This document shows, in pieces, positions 15,687 through 25,986 of a stretch of DNA of 43,169 nucleotides. The stretch comes from an uncultured Clostridia bacterium. Its GTDB lineage: Bacteria; Bacillota; Clostridia; TANB77; CAG-508. The notes beneath the pieces were generated by a model that worked only from the letters and a program-made list of their open reading frames with translations, was not told where the DNA came from and did no database searches. A program made the translations under genes and the position numbers. The stretch is from contig CALXVB010000010.1 in the NCBI GenBank assembly GCA_944391855.1, positions 1 to 43,169 on the forward strand, written 5' to 3'. Within the stretch, counting starts at the first letter, position 1. Each line of letters starts with the position of its first letter.

Positions 15687-17621
15687 ATGAAAATTATTTT
15701 AAAAGATGGATCTCAAATGGAGGTCGAGAAAGGAATTTCAGTTTTAGATTTAGCTAAAAAGATAAGCGAAGGATTAGCAAGAGTTGCAACTTGCGGTAAA
15801 GTAAATGGAGAGATTAAAGACTTAAGATATAATATTGAAGAGGAAAATGCGGAAGTAGAAATCTGTACTTTTGATAATAGTGAGGAAGGTAAAAAAGCAT
15901 ACTGGCACACAACTTCTCATATTATGGCACAAGCTATAAAAAGAATATATGGAAATGATATTAAACTTGCAATAGGTCCATCAATAGATGAAGGTTTTTA
16001 TTATGATTTTGATGTAAAAGAAAACATTTCATCAGAAGATTTTGAGAAGATAGAAGCGGAAATGAAGAAAATCATAAAAGAAGATTTACCAATAGAAAGA
16101 TATACTCTTTCAAGAGAAGAAGCTATTAAATTTGAAAAAGAGCAAGGAGAAGACTATAAAGTAGAGTTAATAGAAGAATTACCAGAAGGAGAAGAAATAT
16201 CTTTCTATAAACAAGGAGAATTTACAGACCTTTGTGCAGGACCACATTTAATGAGTACAGGTAAAGTTAAATCTGTAAAAATTCTAACTTCTTCAGGTGC
16301 ATATTGGAGAGGAAATGAAAAGAATAAAATGCTTCAAAGATTTTATGGGGTATCTTTTCCAAAAGCAAGCCAACTTGAAGAACACATGCAAAAACTAGAA
16401 GATGCAAAACAAAGAGACCATAGAAAAATAGGAAAGCAATTAGATTTATTTATGACACATGAGCTTGTTGGTTCAGGTCTTCCAATGTATTTGCCAAATG
16501 GCGCAACAATAAGAAGATTACTAGAGCAATATATTTTAAATAAAGAAGTAAAATTAGGATATAAACATGTATATACTCCATCACTTGCAAATGTAGCATT
16601 ATACAAAACAAGTGGACACTGGGATCACTATAAAGATGATATGTTCCCTGTGATGAAAATGGACAATGAAGAAATGGTATTAAGACCAATGAACTGCCCA
16701 CACCACATGTTAATATACAAAAATGCAATGCATTCATATAGAGATTTACCAATAAAAATTGGAGAACTTGCACACGACTTTAGATATGAAGCGAGTGGAA
16801 GTGTTTGCGGACTAGAAAGAGTAAGAGAAATGTGCCAAAATGATGCACATATATTTGTAACACCAGAACAAATAAAACCAGTATTTGGAGAAGTTGTAAA
16901 TTTAATTCTTTCTGTATATAAAGATTTTGGATTTAAAGATTATACATTTAGATTATCATTAAGAGACAAAGAAAACAAAGAAAAATATTTTGATGATGAC
17001 GAAATGTGGGAAAATGCAGAAAGTCAATTAAGACAAATACTAACAGAGCTTAACATAGACTTTTATGAAGCAAAAGGAGAAGCTGCATTCTATGGACCAA
17101 AATTAGACGTTCAAATAAAAACTGCAATAGGACATGACGTAACAATATCTACATGCCAATTAGACTTCCTATTACCACAAAGATTTGAACTAGAATATAT
17201 TGGAGAAGATGGAAAAGCACATAGACCAATAGTTATCCATAGAGCAATACTTGGAACATTTGATAGATTTATTTCTTTCTTAATAGAAGAAACAAAAGGT
17301 GCTTTCCCAACATGGCTTGCACCAGTACAAGTAAAACTATTACCAATATCTGATAGCCATGTAGAATATGCTAAAAAAGTAAAGGATAAATTAGAAGAAA
17401 AGAATATAAGAGTAGAGCTAGATGACAGAAATGAAAAAATAGGATACAAAATAAGAGAAGCACAACTTCAAAAAATACCATACATGTTAGTACTTGGAGA
17501 TAAGGAAGTAGAAGCAAGTGCTGTAGGAGTGCGTTCAAGAAAAGACGGAGATATTGGCGCTATGAATTTAGATGAATTCGTATCTAAAATAGTAGAAGAA
17601 GTAGAAAGTTTTGCTAAATAG
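15687..17621 (+). CDS. thrS: Threonyl-tRNA synthetase
   Basis: Class II synthetase charging tRNA-Thr, with editing. Domains in order: TGS (about 1-62), editing domain with HTTSHIMAQAIKR and DLCAGPH, catalytic core with the zinc site in RPMNCPHHMLIYK, motif 2 in FRYEASGSVCGLERVREM and motif 3 in HRAILGTFDRF, then the anticodon-binding domain from about residue 545. Length 644 is normal. The start is ATG 15687, right after TATAGGAGGG; a TTG upstream would add nine residues from inserted element DNA and is rejected. Expression should be controlled by the T-box. Confidence 0.97.
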   Translation: MKIILKDGSQMEVEKGISVLDLAKKISEGLARVATCGKVNGEIKDLRYNIEEENAEVEICTFDNSEEGKKAYWHTTSHIMAQAIKRIYGNDIKLAIGPSIDEGFYYDFDVKENISSEDFEKIEAEMKKIIKEDLPIERYTLSREEAIKFEKEQGEDYKVELIEELPEGEEISFYKQGEFTDLCAGPHLMSTGKVKSVKILTSSGAYWRGNEKNKMLQRFYGVSFPKASQLEEHMQKLEDAKQRDHRKIGKQLDLFMTHELVGSGLPMYLPNGATIRRLLEQYILNKEVKLGYKHVYTPSLANVALYKTSGHWDHYKDDMFPVMKMDNEEMVLRPMNCPHHMLIYKNAMHSYRDLPIKIGELAHDFRYEASGSVCGLERVREMCQNDAHIFVTPEQIKPVFGEVVNLILSVYKDFGFKDYTFRLSLRDKENKEKYFDDDEMWENAESQLRQILTELNIDFYEAKGEAAFYGPKLDVQIKTAIGHDVTISTCQLDFLLPQRFELEYIGEDGKAHRPIVIHRAILGTFDRFISFLIEETKGAFPTWLAPVQVKLLPISDSHVEYAKKVKDKLEEKNIRVELDDRNEKIGYKIREAQLQKIPYMLVLGDKEVEASAVGVRSRKDGDIGAMNLDEFVSKIVEEVESFAK

Positions 17622-17649
17622 AAAAGAAGAGACAATGGAAAAGTGTATA

Positions 17650-17695
17650 GTAGTAAAAGAGTTTACATGATAATTTATGTAAACTCTTTTACTAC
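17650..17695. terminator. 19-bp perfect hairpin after thrS
   Basis: GTAGTAAAAGAGTTTACAT (17650-17668) and its exact complement (17677-17695) enclose an 8-base loop. The bases after the stem are AAAATTTG, not a T run, so termination efficiency is uncertain; on either strand it could still act as a terminator or mRNA 3' end stabiliser. Confidence 0.5.
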
Positions 17696-17700
17696 AAAAT

Positions 17701-17729
17701 TTGTTAAAATTATAAAACTATGATATAAT
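17701..17729 (+). promoter_or_regulatory. Promoter of the short alarmone synthetase gene
   Basis: TTGTTA (17701-17706) and TATAAT (17724-17729) are 17 bp apart, with a TG one base before the -10 (extended -10). Transcription would start near 17736. The partial palindrome ATGCACATGCAT (17738-17749) lies just after that point and could be an operator. Confidence 0.75.
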
Positions 17730-17777
17730 ATTAGTGTATGCACATGCATATAAAACTACAGAAATGGAGGAGTATGG

Positions 17778-18638
17778 ATGGAAAAAGACATTTATTTCCC
17801 AGACTTACAACAGGTGTTAGAAACAGTAACTACAATGGATGAGGCTTGGGAAGAGTATATAAAGGCTCTACGATCAAACCCATCTCTTACTAACTTCCTC
17901 TATGCCAACAAGCTAGAGGAATTCCGGAACATGCTAGCAATACCGAAGCTTCGTGAACTCGAGCAAGAGTTCAACGAAGTAAAAGAACACTTAAGAAAGA
18001 TTGCGAAAATGTATGGCGTAAAGATTAGGCTTACAAGACGACAGAAAGATTTTGTAGGATTAAACGAAAAGATTCGTTTATTCTTGCTCAGGAATTCAAC
18101 ACTTGATAAGATTAACGATTTCCTGGGTTTTCGTATCATTTTGTGTACTGAAAGCGAAGATAACCCACAAACGGTTAAACTTTGCTATGAAGTATTAAAC
18201 AAATTGATTGAATACTTTGTGATGGAACGTGGATGCCTCCTAACAGAGGCGGAACCAATCTTAAAAGATGCATATGTGACAAACGAAGATAGCACAATTG
18301 TTATTCCCCAGACGAACATGATACTTCCTGGATTCGAAACCAATGTTAAGGATTACATTCGTAATCCAAAGGCAAATGGTTACCAGAGTCTTCATACAAT
18401 CGTTAGGAAAACTGATGGTCTTGTGTTTGAAATTCAGATACGCACCATGGCAATGAATACCAGAGCTGAATATGGCTCTGCAAATCATTTGCCATACAAA
18501 ACTAACAAATACAAAGGCGCAGACATTGAATTGAACTTTACCAATTTGTCAATCCAAGGCTTTCATGCTTCAAAAGATGGTAATATTTGTGACATGGTAT
18601 GCTTGGTAAAATCCGGTGACCCATTCGGCTTGTTGTAA
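17778..18638 (+). CDS. RelA/SpoT-domain alarmone synthetase, atypical composition
   Basis: A stand-alone nucleotide pyrophosphokinase of 286 residues, without hydrolase, TGS or ACT domains. Aligned with the Rel at 5374, RRQKDFVGLNEKI (about 87-99) replaces the ATP-binding GRAKHLYSIYRKM; D114 in NDFLGFRI, Y202 in GYQSLHT, E218 and R222 in FEIQIRT, and H237 in AEYGSANH are kept, so activity is likely. About 75 extra N-terminal residues are helical. Codon use differs sharply from its neighbours: 9 of 15 Arg codons are CGN and CTC/CTT Leu codons are frequent, while neighbours use AGA and TTA almost only. This suggests recent transfer. The gene stands alone between its own promoter and terminator. 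It could raise (p)ppGpp or a related alarmone; a toxic role cannot be excluded. Confidence 0.85.
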   Translation: MEKDIYFPDLQQVLETVTTMDEAWEEYIKALRSNPSLTNFLYANKLEEFRNMLAIPKLRELEQEFNEVKEHLRKIAKMYGVKIRLTRRQKDFVGLNEKIRLFLLRNSTLDKINDFLGFRIILCTESEDNPQTVKLCYEVLNKLIEYFVMERGCLLTEAEPILKDAYVTNEDSTIVIPQTNMILPGFETNVKDYIRNPKANGYQSLHTIVRKTDGLVFEIQIRTMAMNTRAEYGSANHLPYKTNKYKGADIELNFTNLSIQGFHASKDGNICDMVCLVKSGDPFGLL

Positions 18639-18644
18639 GAGTTT

Positions 18645-18679
18645 AGACCGTCTAGAGATAATTCTTTAGGCGGTCTTTT
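18645..18679 (+). terminator. Terminator after the alarmone synthetase gene
   Basis: AGACCGTCTAGAG (18645-18657) pairs throughout with CTTTAGGCGGTCT (18664-18676), including two G-U pairs, with a 6-base loop and then T residues. Confidence 0.85.
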
Positions 18680-18738
18680 CTATGCAAATAAAAAAATATT
18701 AAAAAATAAATATTATCCTAGAATAATGATGTAATGTA

Positions 18739-18747
18739 TGATATAAT
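18739..18747 (+). promoter_or_regulatory. Extended -10 promoter of the 780-residue gene
   Basis: TGATATAAT (18739-18747) is an extended -10 element. No good -35 is seen. It lies after the preceding terminator, about 30 bases before the start codon, and supports separate transcription. Confidence 0.5.
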
Positions 18748-18777
18748 ATTTTACGATAAAAATTATGGAGGGGAAAT

Positions 18778-21120
18778 ATGGCTAAAATTACAAAAGAAAC
18801 AGAAAAAACATTTGAAGAAAATCTAAAATATATTGGTCTAAATTTAAACAAAATACCAACCTTCCTAAAAAAATACGAAGGACTTAATTTTAGACCTTCT
18901 AAATCATATGATGAAACAATATATAAAGTATATAAATATGTGAATATAAAGGAAATAGAAATACTAATAACGCCAGAAAATAGATTAACAGATATAAAGC
19001 AAAGATATAAATTATCTAGTCCAATTTGTGAATATTTAGATTCAGAAAAAGAAGAAAACATAGAAAAATTTGCTAAATTTATAAAACTCGTAACAACTAT
19101 AGATAAAGATAGGATAGAAGAAATAGCAAAAGAGCAAGAAGAATTAAATGATAAAATACCTTTTGAAGTAAAATATCCAAATAACTTTATTTGGCAAATA
19201 TATTATTCTGACTATGCAAAAAAATATTTTATGTTGGTAGCAACAGAAGAGCAAGATAATAATGCTCTATTTTATTTATTAAAAGAACAAATTGCAAATG
19301 TAAGGGCTAGAAAACCAAGATATATATTTATTCCAATAAGCCATATGGAATATACCGGAGAATTTTTAAGCAAATCTGAAATAGATGATATAGAAAATTA
19401 CTTATGGTATTTTACAAAAGAATGGCCAAATATATATGAAGTATTTGATAAAGACGATAATATGTTTATAAAGATAGTAGGAGAAACTAATATTTATGAG
19501 AAAATGAGAACTACTTATAGTATAACTCTAGACACAAAAGAAAAGGCAGTAGAGTTATATAAGCTTTTAAAAGCCATGTTTATACTAGCTACAGGTGCAA
19601 GAGAAGAATATAATTTTGTTACAAAACTTAATAGTGATGGAGAAATTGAATTTTGGCAAAGTAATACAAAAATAGAATATAACAAATTATCAGAATATAT
19701 AAAATTAGAGTATTTAGATAAAATAGATAGATTAAAATATGAAGAAAAAGAAAGAAAAGAGCTAAAAAGAAAATTATCTAAATTTAAAATAATAATAGAA
19801 GATTTAACACAAGAATATTTGTTAAGACAAAAACAAATAGCTACATTTCTAGAGTGTAAGAAAACATTTTTCGGTAGAGTTAGATATTTCTTCAAGAAAA
19901 AAAGGAAAGATGAAAAGATAGTAAAAAAACCAGAAAAAAGAGAACGAAATGAAGAAAAGAAGGATGAAACATTAGAAACTCTATATGGTTTAAAAGAACA
20001 ATATACAATAGAGGATTTAATAAATATTTGTACTAAATTAGAAGAAATAAAAAAGGAAAACTCGAATTTAACACTTGATTTGAAAGCAATAGAAACTAAA
20101 AAAGAAATATTATCTAAAAAAATAGACAATGCGTATTTATATATAAAGGAAATAGATAAATATAAAAAGAGTATTTTTGAATTTTGGAAATTTACAAGTA
20201 AAGATGAAATGCAAACTTTAGCAGAAGCAGAAGAGGAAGAAGAAAATGAAAAAACAAAAATAAAAAGATATTTTGACTATGATGCAGATTTAGAAAATTT
20301 AGGCATAAAAATGGACGAACTACAAAGAAGGAAGCTTTCTAAAAATGAGACTGATGCAATGTTTGCTATGAGGCTTGTACCAAACTCTTTTAGAGAGGTG
20401 GAAGAGAAAACACTAGGTAATGAAGAAGTAGAAGATTTAGAAGAGCAGGAAGAAAGCAAAAAAACAAGAACTAAAAAGAAGAAAGAAACAGCACTAGAAA
20501 AAGATTTACAAGAATTACAGGAAGAATATAGAAATGATATAGAAATAATAAATGCTAAAGATTTTGATATTTTTGGAGGACTAGTAGAAGATAAAACGAA
20601 AATTAAAGCTATAAATAATGTTAAACATAGAGAAATTGAAAAAGATAAATATAAAGTGCTTAATGTAAATTTAGATACAGATATAGAGGCATATACTTTA
20701 AATATACAAAGTTATTTACAGCTAATAAAAGAAGCACTAAACAAAATTGGGTCACCATATGATATGTCTGTATATTGTCTAAATACTAAAAAAAGCATTG
20801 AAGGAATGCATATATTCGATATAAATCCTAAAAATGCCATAGAAAAAGAATTAAGAAATAAAAAATCAAAATTAATACTTTGTAAAATAAATATAAAAGA
20901 AAATACACCAGCAGTATTTTATACAAATATAATGTTTTATGATAATTTCAATAAAACATTACCAGTTGGGATGAACTTATCAACTGAAATATTATTGGAT
21001 GCAAATAAATTAAACTTAAAATTTGTTAAAGAAGATAGCTTCTATGTAAACTACAAAGTAGATGAATTTGATTTTAACACAAAAGAAATTGTTGTGTATG
21101 AGTATAATGTAGGAGAATAG
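18778..21120 (+). CDS. Uncharacterised 780-residue coiled-coil protein
   Basis: Not recognised. The protein is cytoplasmic in appearance, with no signal peptide and no clear membrane segment. Residues 1-300 look globular. Residues about 305-490 are rich in Lys and Glu with heptad-like patterns, probably coiled coil, including a very basic patch FFKKKRKDEK near 375. An acidic stretch EEEEENEK (about 480) and a Lys/Thr-rich linker (about 560-570) lead into a C-terminal globular domain (about 610-780). No nucleotide-binding, nuclease or protease motif was found. Composition matches the host genes. It has a Shine-Dalgarno GGAGGGG, its own promoter element and a strong terminator, so it is a single-gene unit before recN. 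Confidence 0.75.
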   Translation: MAKITKETEKTFEENLKYIGLNLNKIPTFLKKYEGLNFRPSKSYDETIYKVYKYVNIKEIEILITPENRLTDIKQRYKLSSPICEYLDSEKEENIEKFAKFIKLVTTIDKDRIEEIAKEQEELNDKIPFEVKYPNNFIWQIYYSDYAKKYFMLVATEEQDNNALFYLLKEQIANVRARKPRYIFIPISHMEYTGEFLSKSEIDDIENYLWYFTKEWPNIYEVFDKDDNMFIKIVGETNIYEKMRTTYSITLDTKEKAVELYKLLKAMFILATGAREEYNFVTKLNSDGEIEFWQSNTKIEYNKLSEYIKLEYLDKIDRLKYEEKERKELKRKLSKFKIIIEDLTQEYLLRQKQIATFLECKKTFFGRVRYFFKKKRKDEKIVKKPEKRERNEEKKDETLETLYGLKEQYTIEDLINICTKLEEIKKENSNLTLDLKAIETKKEILSKKIDNAYLYIKEIDKYKKSIFEFWKFTSKDEMQTLAEAEEEEENEKTKIKRYFDYDADLENLGIKMDELQRRKLSKNETDAMFAMRLVPNSFREVEEKTLGNEEVEDLEEQEESKKTRTKKKKETALEKDLQELQEEYRNDIEIINAKDFDIFGGLVEDKTKIKAINNVKHREIEKDKYKVLNVNLDTDIEAYTLNIQSYLQLIKEALNKIGSPYDMSVYCLNTKKSIEGMHIFDINPKNAIEKELRNKKSKLILCKINIKENTPAVFYTNIMFYDNFNKTLPVGMNLSTEILLDANKLNLKFVKEDSFYVNYKVDEFDFNTKEIVVYEYNVGE

Positions 21121-21149
21121 GAAATAGTAAAAAACTATTTCCTATTTTT
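21116..21149 (+). terminator. Terminator overlapping the stop codon of the 780-residue gene
   Basis: AATAGGAAATAGT (21116-21128) pairs perfectly with ACTATTTCCTATT (21134-21146) around five A's, followed by T's. The TAG stop (21118-21120) is inside the stem. Confidence 0.85.
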
Positions 21150-21199
21150 GCTATTCTACACATATTAAATTAGATAAAAAATAAAATACAAAAAAGCAC

Positions 21200-21228
21200 T
21201 TGACAAAACGAACAAATGGTTGTATTAT
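21200..21228 (+). promoter_or_regulatory. Promoter of recN
   Basis: TTGACA (21200-21205), 17-bp spacer, TATTAT (21223-21228). A LexA-like box fills the spacer. Confidence 0.8.
21209..21222 (+). promoter_or_regulatory. Probable LexA (SOS) operator in the recN promoter
   Basis: CGAACAAATGGTTG matches the Gram-positive LexA (DinR) consensus CGAACRNRYGTTYG at 13 of 14 positions. It lies between the -35 and -10, where a bound repressor would block polymerase. recN is a well-known SOS gene, which agrees. Confidence 0.75.
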
Positions 21229-21271
21229 ATAAAACAAAATTACAAACAAGATTTCGTAAGGAGGAATAATT

Positions 21272-22894
21272 ATGATATCTACATTACATATAAAAAATAT
21301 AGGAATTATAGAAGATTTGTCTATAGATTTTAATGAGGGCTTTAATGTGCTTACAGGAGAAACTGGTGCTGGAAAAACTTTAATAATTGGTGCTTTAGGA
21401 ATAATTGCAGGAGGAAGATTTTCAAAAGATATGATAAGAAATGGAGAAAAATATTCCTTTGTAGAAGCAAGTATATTTTGCCCAGAGAATCCAAATTCAA
21501 TAGATGGGAATATCATAGTATCCAGAGAAATATATGCAAATGGAAGAAATTCATGTAAAATTAATGGACGTCTTGCGACTGTAAACGAATTAAAAGAATT
21601 TATGGGAGAATATATAGATATACACGGACAGCAAGATAATCAAAATTTATTAAATCCTAGTAAACATATAGCATATTTAGATGATTTTATAGGTGATGAG
21701 ATATTAACTTTAAAAGCAAATTATATAGAGTTATATAAAAGATATAATGAAATAAATAATGAATTAGATAAAAATTATGGTGACGACAAGGAAAAAGAAA
21801 GAAGACTAGATTTACTTAACTATCAGTTAAAAGAAATAGAAAATGCTAAACTAAAAATAGGAGAAGATATAAAACTTAATCAAGAACATAATTTAATGAA
21901 AAACTCTGAAAAGTTACAAGAAAATTTGGGAGAAGTAGATGAGAATTTGAGTAATCAAGCAATAGAAAGTGTATCTAATTCAATAAGATGCTTAGAAAAG
22001 ATTGCATCATGTGGAGAATTGTATGAGGAGAAACTATCTGAACTAAAAAATATATATTACGAAATACAAGAACTTGCAAGAGACGTATCAAACATGAAAG
22101 AAGATATATTTTTTGATGAAGAAGAAAGAGATAATGTAGAAAGAAGACTAGATGAAATATTTTCACTAAAAAGAAAATATGGAAATAGCATAGAAGAAAT
22201 ATTAAAGTATAAAGAAAAATTAGAAGCGGAAATCAATGAAATAGAAAACTTAGATGAAATAAATAACAAATTAAAAAAAGAAAAAGAAGCTATAAAAGAG
22301 CGAATGTTAGATTTATGTACAGAAATGAATTCAATAAGAGAAAAATATGCAAATATTATTTCTAATAAGATTATTTTAGAATTAAAAGATTTAGAAATGG
22401 GAAATGCCACATTAAGGGTTGCTGTAGAAAAATTAGATAACTTTAATTCTAATGGATTAAATAAAGTAGAATTTATGGTATGTACTAACAAAGGAGAAGA
22501 AGAAAAAGAACTTTGCAAAATTGCTTCTGGAGGAGAAATGTCAAGAATAATGCTTGCAATAAAAACAGTACTTGCAGAAGTTGATAAAGTTTCTACTTTA
22601 GTATTTGATGAAATTGACACAGGAATAAGTGGAAAAGCAGCAAAAGCAGTTGGAGAAAAATTAAAAACAATATCAAATAATCATCAAGTAATGGTAGTAA
22701 CACATTCTGCTTCAATAGCTGCAAAAGGAAAATATAACTATTATATAAGCAAGAAAACATTAAACGAAAAAACATATACAGAAATAAGAAGATTAAGTGA
22801 AGAAGAAGTATTAAAAGAAATTGCAAGAATATCTTCAGGAGATATCACAGATATATCAATAGCTCATGCAAAAGAACTAAGAAAAGCATCATAA
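21272..22894 (+). CDS. recN: DNA repair protein RecN
   Basis: SMC-like ATPase acting early in double-strand-break repair. The N-terminal ATPase half has Walker A GETGAGKT (about 30-37) and the RecN hallmark DIHGQQDNQNLL. A long coiled coil spans about 150-385 with a central hinge. The C-terminal half holds the ABC signature KIASGGEMSRIMLA and Walker B LVFDEIDTGISG, then THSASIAAKG. Length 540 is slightly short but complete. The ribosome binding site is AAGGAGG. It is expected to be DNA-damage inducible because of the LexA-like box. Confidence 0.96.
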   Translation: MISTLHIKNIGIIEDLSIDFNEGFNVLTGETGAGKTLIIGALGIIAGGRFSKDMIRNGEKYSFVEASIFCPENPNSIDGNIIVSREIYANGRNSCKINGRLATVNELKEFMGEYIDIHGQQDNQNLLNPSKHIAYLDDFIGDEILTLKANYIELYKRYNEINNELDKNYGDDKEKERRLDLLNYQLKEIENAKLKIGEDIKLNQEHNLMKNSEKLQENLGEVDENLSNQAIESVSNSIRCLEKIASCGELYEEKLSELKNIYYEIQELARDVSNMKEDIFFDEEERDNVERRLDEIFSLKRKYGNSIEEILKYKEKLEAEINEIENLDEINNKLKKEKEAIKERMLDLCTEMNSIREKYANIISNKIILELKDLEMGNATLRVAVEKLDNFNSNGLNKVEFMVCTNKGEEEKELCKIASGGEMSRIMLAIKTVLAEVDKVSTLVFDEIDTGISGKAAKAVGEKLKTISNNHQVMVVTHSASIAAKGKYNYYISKKTLNEKTYTEIRRLSEEEVLKEIARISSGDITDISIAHAKELRKAS

Positions 22895-22934
22895 AATTAG
22901 CTTGAAATATTTACTAAAAAGAGTAAATAATTGG

Positions 22935-22963
22935 TTTACAAAAATAGTAAAATAGTATATAAT
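22935..22963 (+). promoter_or_regulatory. Promoter of lysS
   Basis: TTTACA (22935-22940), 17-bp spacer, TATAAT (22958-22963). The short leader contains a small hairpin AAGTG/CACTT (22978-22994) just before the ribosome binding site GGAGGG. Confidence 0.75.
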
Positions 22964-22996
22964 ATTAAATGTATAAAAAGTGCCACGAACACTTAA

Positions 22997-24511
<1,515 letters not shown>

Positions 24512-24552
24512 TGTAACTAATATATAAAGATAGAGTAAAAAGGAGATTAATC

Positions 24553-25053
24553 ATGCCAAAAGAATTAAGCGATTTTTTAAAAACAGCTTATAAATATGGA
24601 AAAGTCAAAGATTTAAAAGATGCATTTGAAGAATATCCTGTTGAAGAAGAATGGCATAAAGGTAAAGTAGAAAATGTATTAAATGAAGATTATAAGTCTT
24701 ATAGCTTTTATGAAATTGGAGACATAGTTTTTGTTAAAGAATATAGCTATCCTGATGGAAAAAAAGGTGAAAACCATTTCTTCGTAATAATTGATCAAGA
24801 TAATACTGCTGTTCCAATAGAAAATTTTGGCATGCTTGTATCTTCTAATCTAAATAAATTAAAATTTAAAACTAATAAATTATTAGAAAAAGATGAAAAA
24901 AATAATTTACACAAAGACAGTTTAGTGAAAACAGATATTATATATAAAATTCCAAATGAACAAATAATTTTCAAAATTGGTATTGTAAGTTATGAAAAAA
25001 TAGAAGAATATAGAAAAAGTTTTTATGATAATTTAAAGAGCGAAACTATGTAA
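24553..25053 (+). CDS. MazF/PemK-fold-like protein with N-terminal extension
   Basis: A 166-residue protein. From about residue 55 the text YEIGDIVFVKEYSYPDGKKGENHFFVII, split here only for reference, and later LHKDSLVKTDIIYKI followed by KIGIVS follow the strand order of MazF/PemK toxins. Two differences matter: the Arg-Pro that normally follows the Gly-Lys loop, including the catalytic Arg, is replaced by Asn-His, and there is an extra N-terminal part of about 50 residues that might be an attached antitoxin-like or unrelated domain. No separate antitoxin gene is adjacent. An RNA-cleaving role is therefore doubtful. Shine-Dalgarno AAAAGGAG. Probably read through from lysS. Confidence 0.5.
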   Translation: MPKELSDFLKTAYKYGKVKDLKDAFEEYPVEEEWHKGKVENVLNEDYKSYSFYEIGDIVFVKEYSYPDGKKGENHFFVIIDQDNTAVPIENFGMLVSSNLNKLKFKTNKLLEKDEKNNLHKDSLVKTDIIYKIPNEQIIFKIGIVSYEKIEEYRKSFYDNLKSETM

Positions 25054-25108
25054 TATAGAATAAAACAATAAGAATACTCATAATAAATAATAAATTCAAA
25101 AATACTTT

Positions 25109-25136
25109 GCAAATAAAATATGGCAAATAAAATATG
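25109..25136 (+). repeat. Two tandem copies of a 14-bp unit
   Basis: GCAAATAAAATATG occurs twice in direct succession (25109-25122, 25123-25136) upstream of the site-2 protease gene. The rest of this 122-base gap is AT-rich with no clear promoter. Confidence 0.8.
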
Positions 25137-25175
25137 GGGAAATTTACTTAAATATATTAGAAAAGGATTTTGCTT

Positions 25176-25943
25176 ATGTATATAGATAGAAGATTTATAT
25201 TTTTAATTATAGCATTAATGCTATTTAGCTCTTTAATGAGCCTATTCTCAAGAGAAGGTGCATTGCTTAGTTTTGTTATTTCTATACCAGGAATATTAAT
25301 AGCAATAACATTTCATGAGTTTGCTCATGCATTTGCGGCAGATAAATTAGGGGATGATACTCCAAGAAGACAAGGAAGACTGAATTTAAATCCGTTTAAG
25401 CATTTAGATTTATTTGGTACAATAATGTTAGTGTTTGCTGGATTTGGATGGGGTAAACCAGTAGAGATAGACCCTAGAAACTTTAACAGAAACATGTCAC
25501 TCTCTAAAGCAGAAGCGATTGTATCAGCGGCAGGACCATTAATGAACTTTATACTAGCAATTGTATTCGAAGTTGTTTTTTGCTTAATAGTCTTATTTGC
25601 GCCAGGAGTAAGTGTAGTTAATGGAATAGATGGAATTACCATATTAACTTCAAGTCAAGCAGTAAGCATTGCAATCGATATAATACAAAGTATAATAGCA
25701 ATTAATATAGGCTTGGGAGTATTTAATTTAATCCCATTACCACCACTAGATGGTTCAAAAATATTATGCGGATTTTTACCATATAATGCAAAAAATTGGA
25801 TAGAATCACATAGTCAAATATTTGAAATAATATTTATAGCATTATGGATTGTAGGAATATTAAGTTTAATAGTAAGACCAATAATTTTAGGTGTAAATGG
25901 AGGATTAACATATTTATTTATGCAAATGTTTGGAATAATATAA
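25176..25943 (+). CDS. Site-2 protease family membrane metallopeptidase (M50)
   Basis: An intramembrane zinc protease of 255 residues. HEFAH (about 47-51) in the second membrane segment supplies two zinc ligands and the catalytic Glu; NLIPLPPLDG near residue 187 carries the Asp ligand. Four to five further hydrophobic segments are visible, and there is no PDZ or CBS domain. This is the small cytoplasmic-domain-free type often seen in Firmicutes, distinct from RseP and SpoIVFB. ATG 25176 is chosen over TTG 25170 because of spacing from AAAAGG. Substrate unknown. It starts a close-packed group with tsaD, the phosphoesterase and a small membrane protein. Confidence 0.9.
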   Translation: MYIDRRFIFLIIALMLFSSLMSLFSREGALLSFVISIPGILIAITFHEFAHAFAADKLGDDTPRRQGRLNLNPFKHLDLFGTIMLVFAGFGWGKPVEIDPRNFNRNMSLSKAEAIVSAAGPLMNFILAIVFEVVFCLIVLFAPGVSVVNGIDGITILTSSQAVSIAIDIIQSIIAINIGLGVFNLIPLPPLDGSKILCGFLPYNAKNWIESHSQIFEIIFIALWIVGILSLIVRPIILGVNGGLTYLFMQMFGII

Positions 25944-25986
25944 ATAAAAAGGAAAATATATGGCATAAAAATTAATAGGAGAAGGA

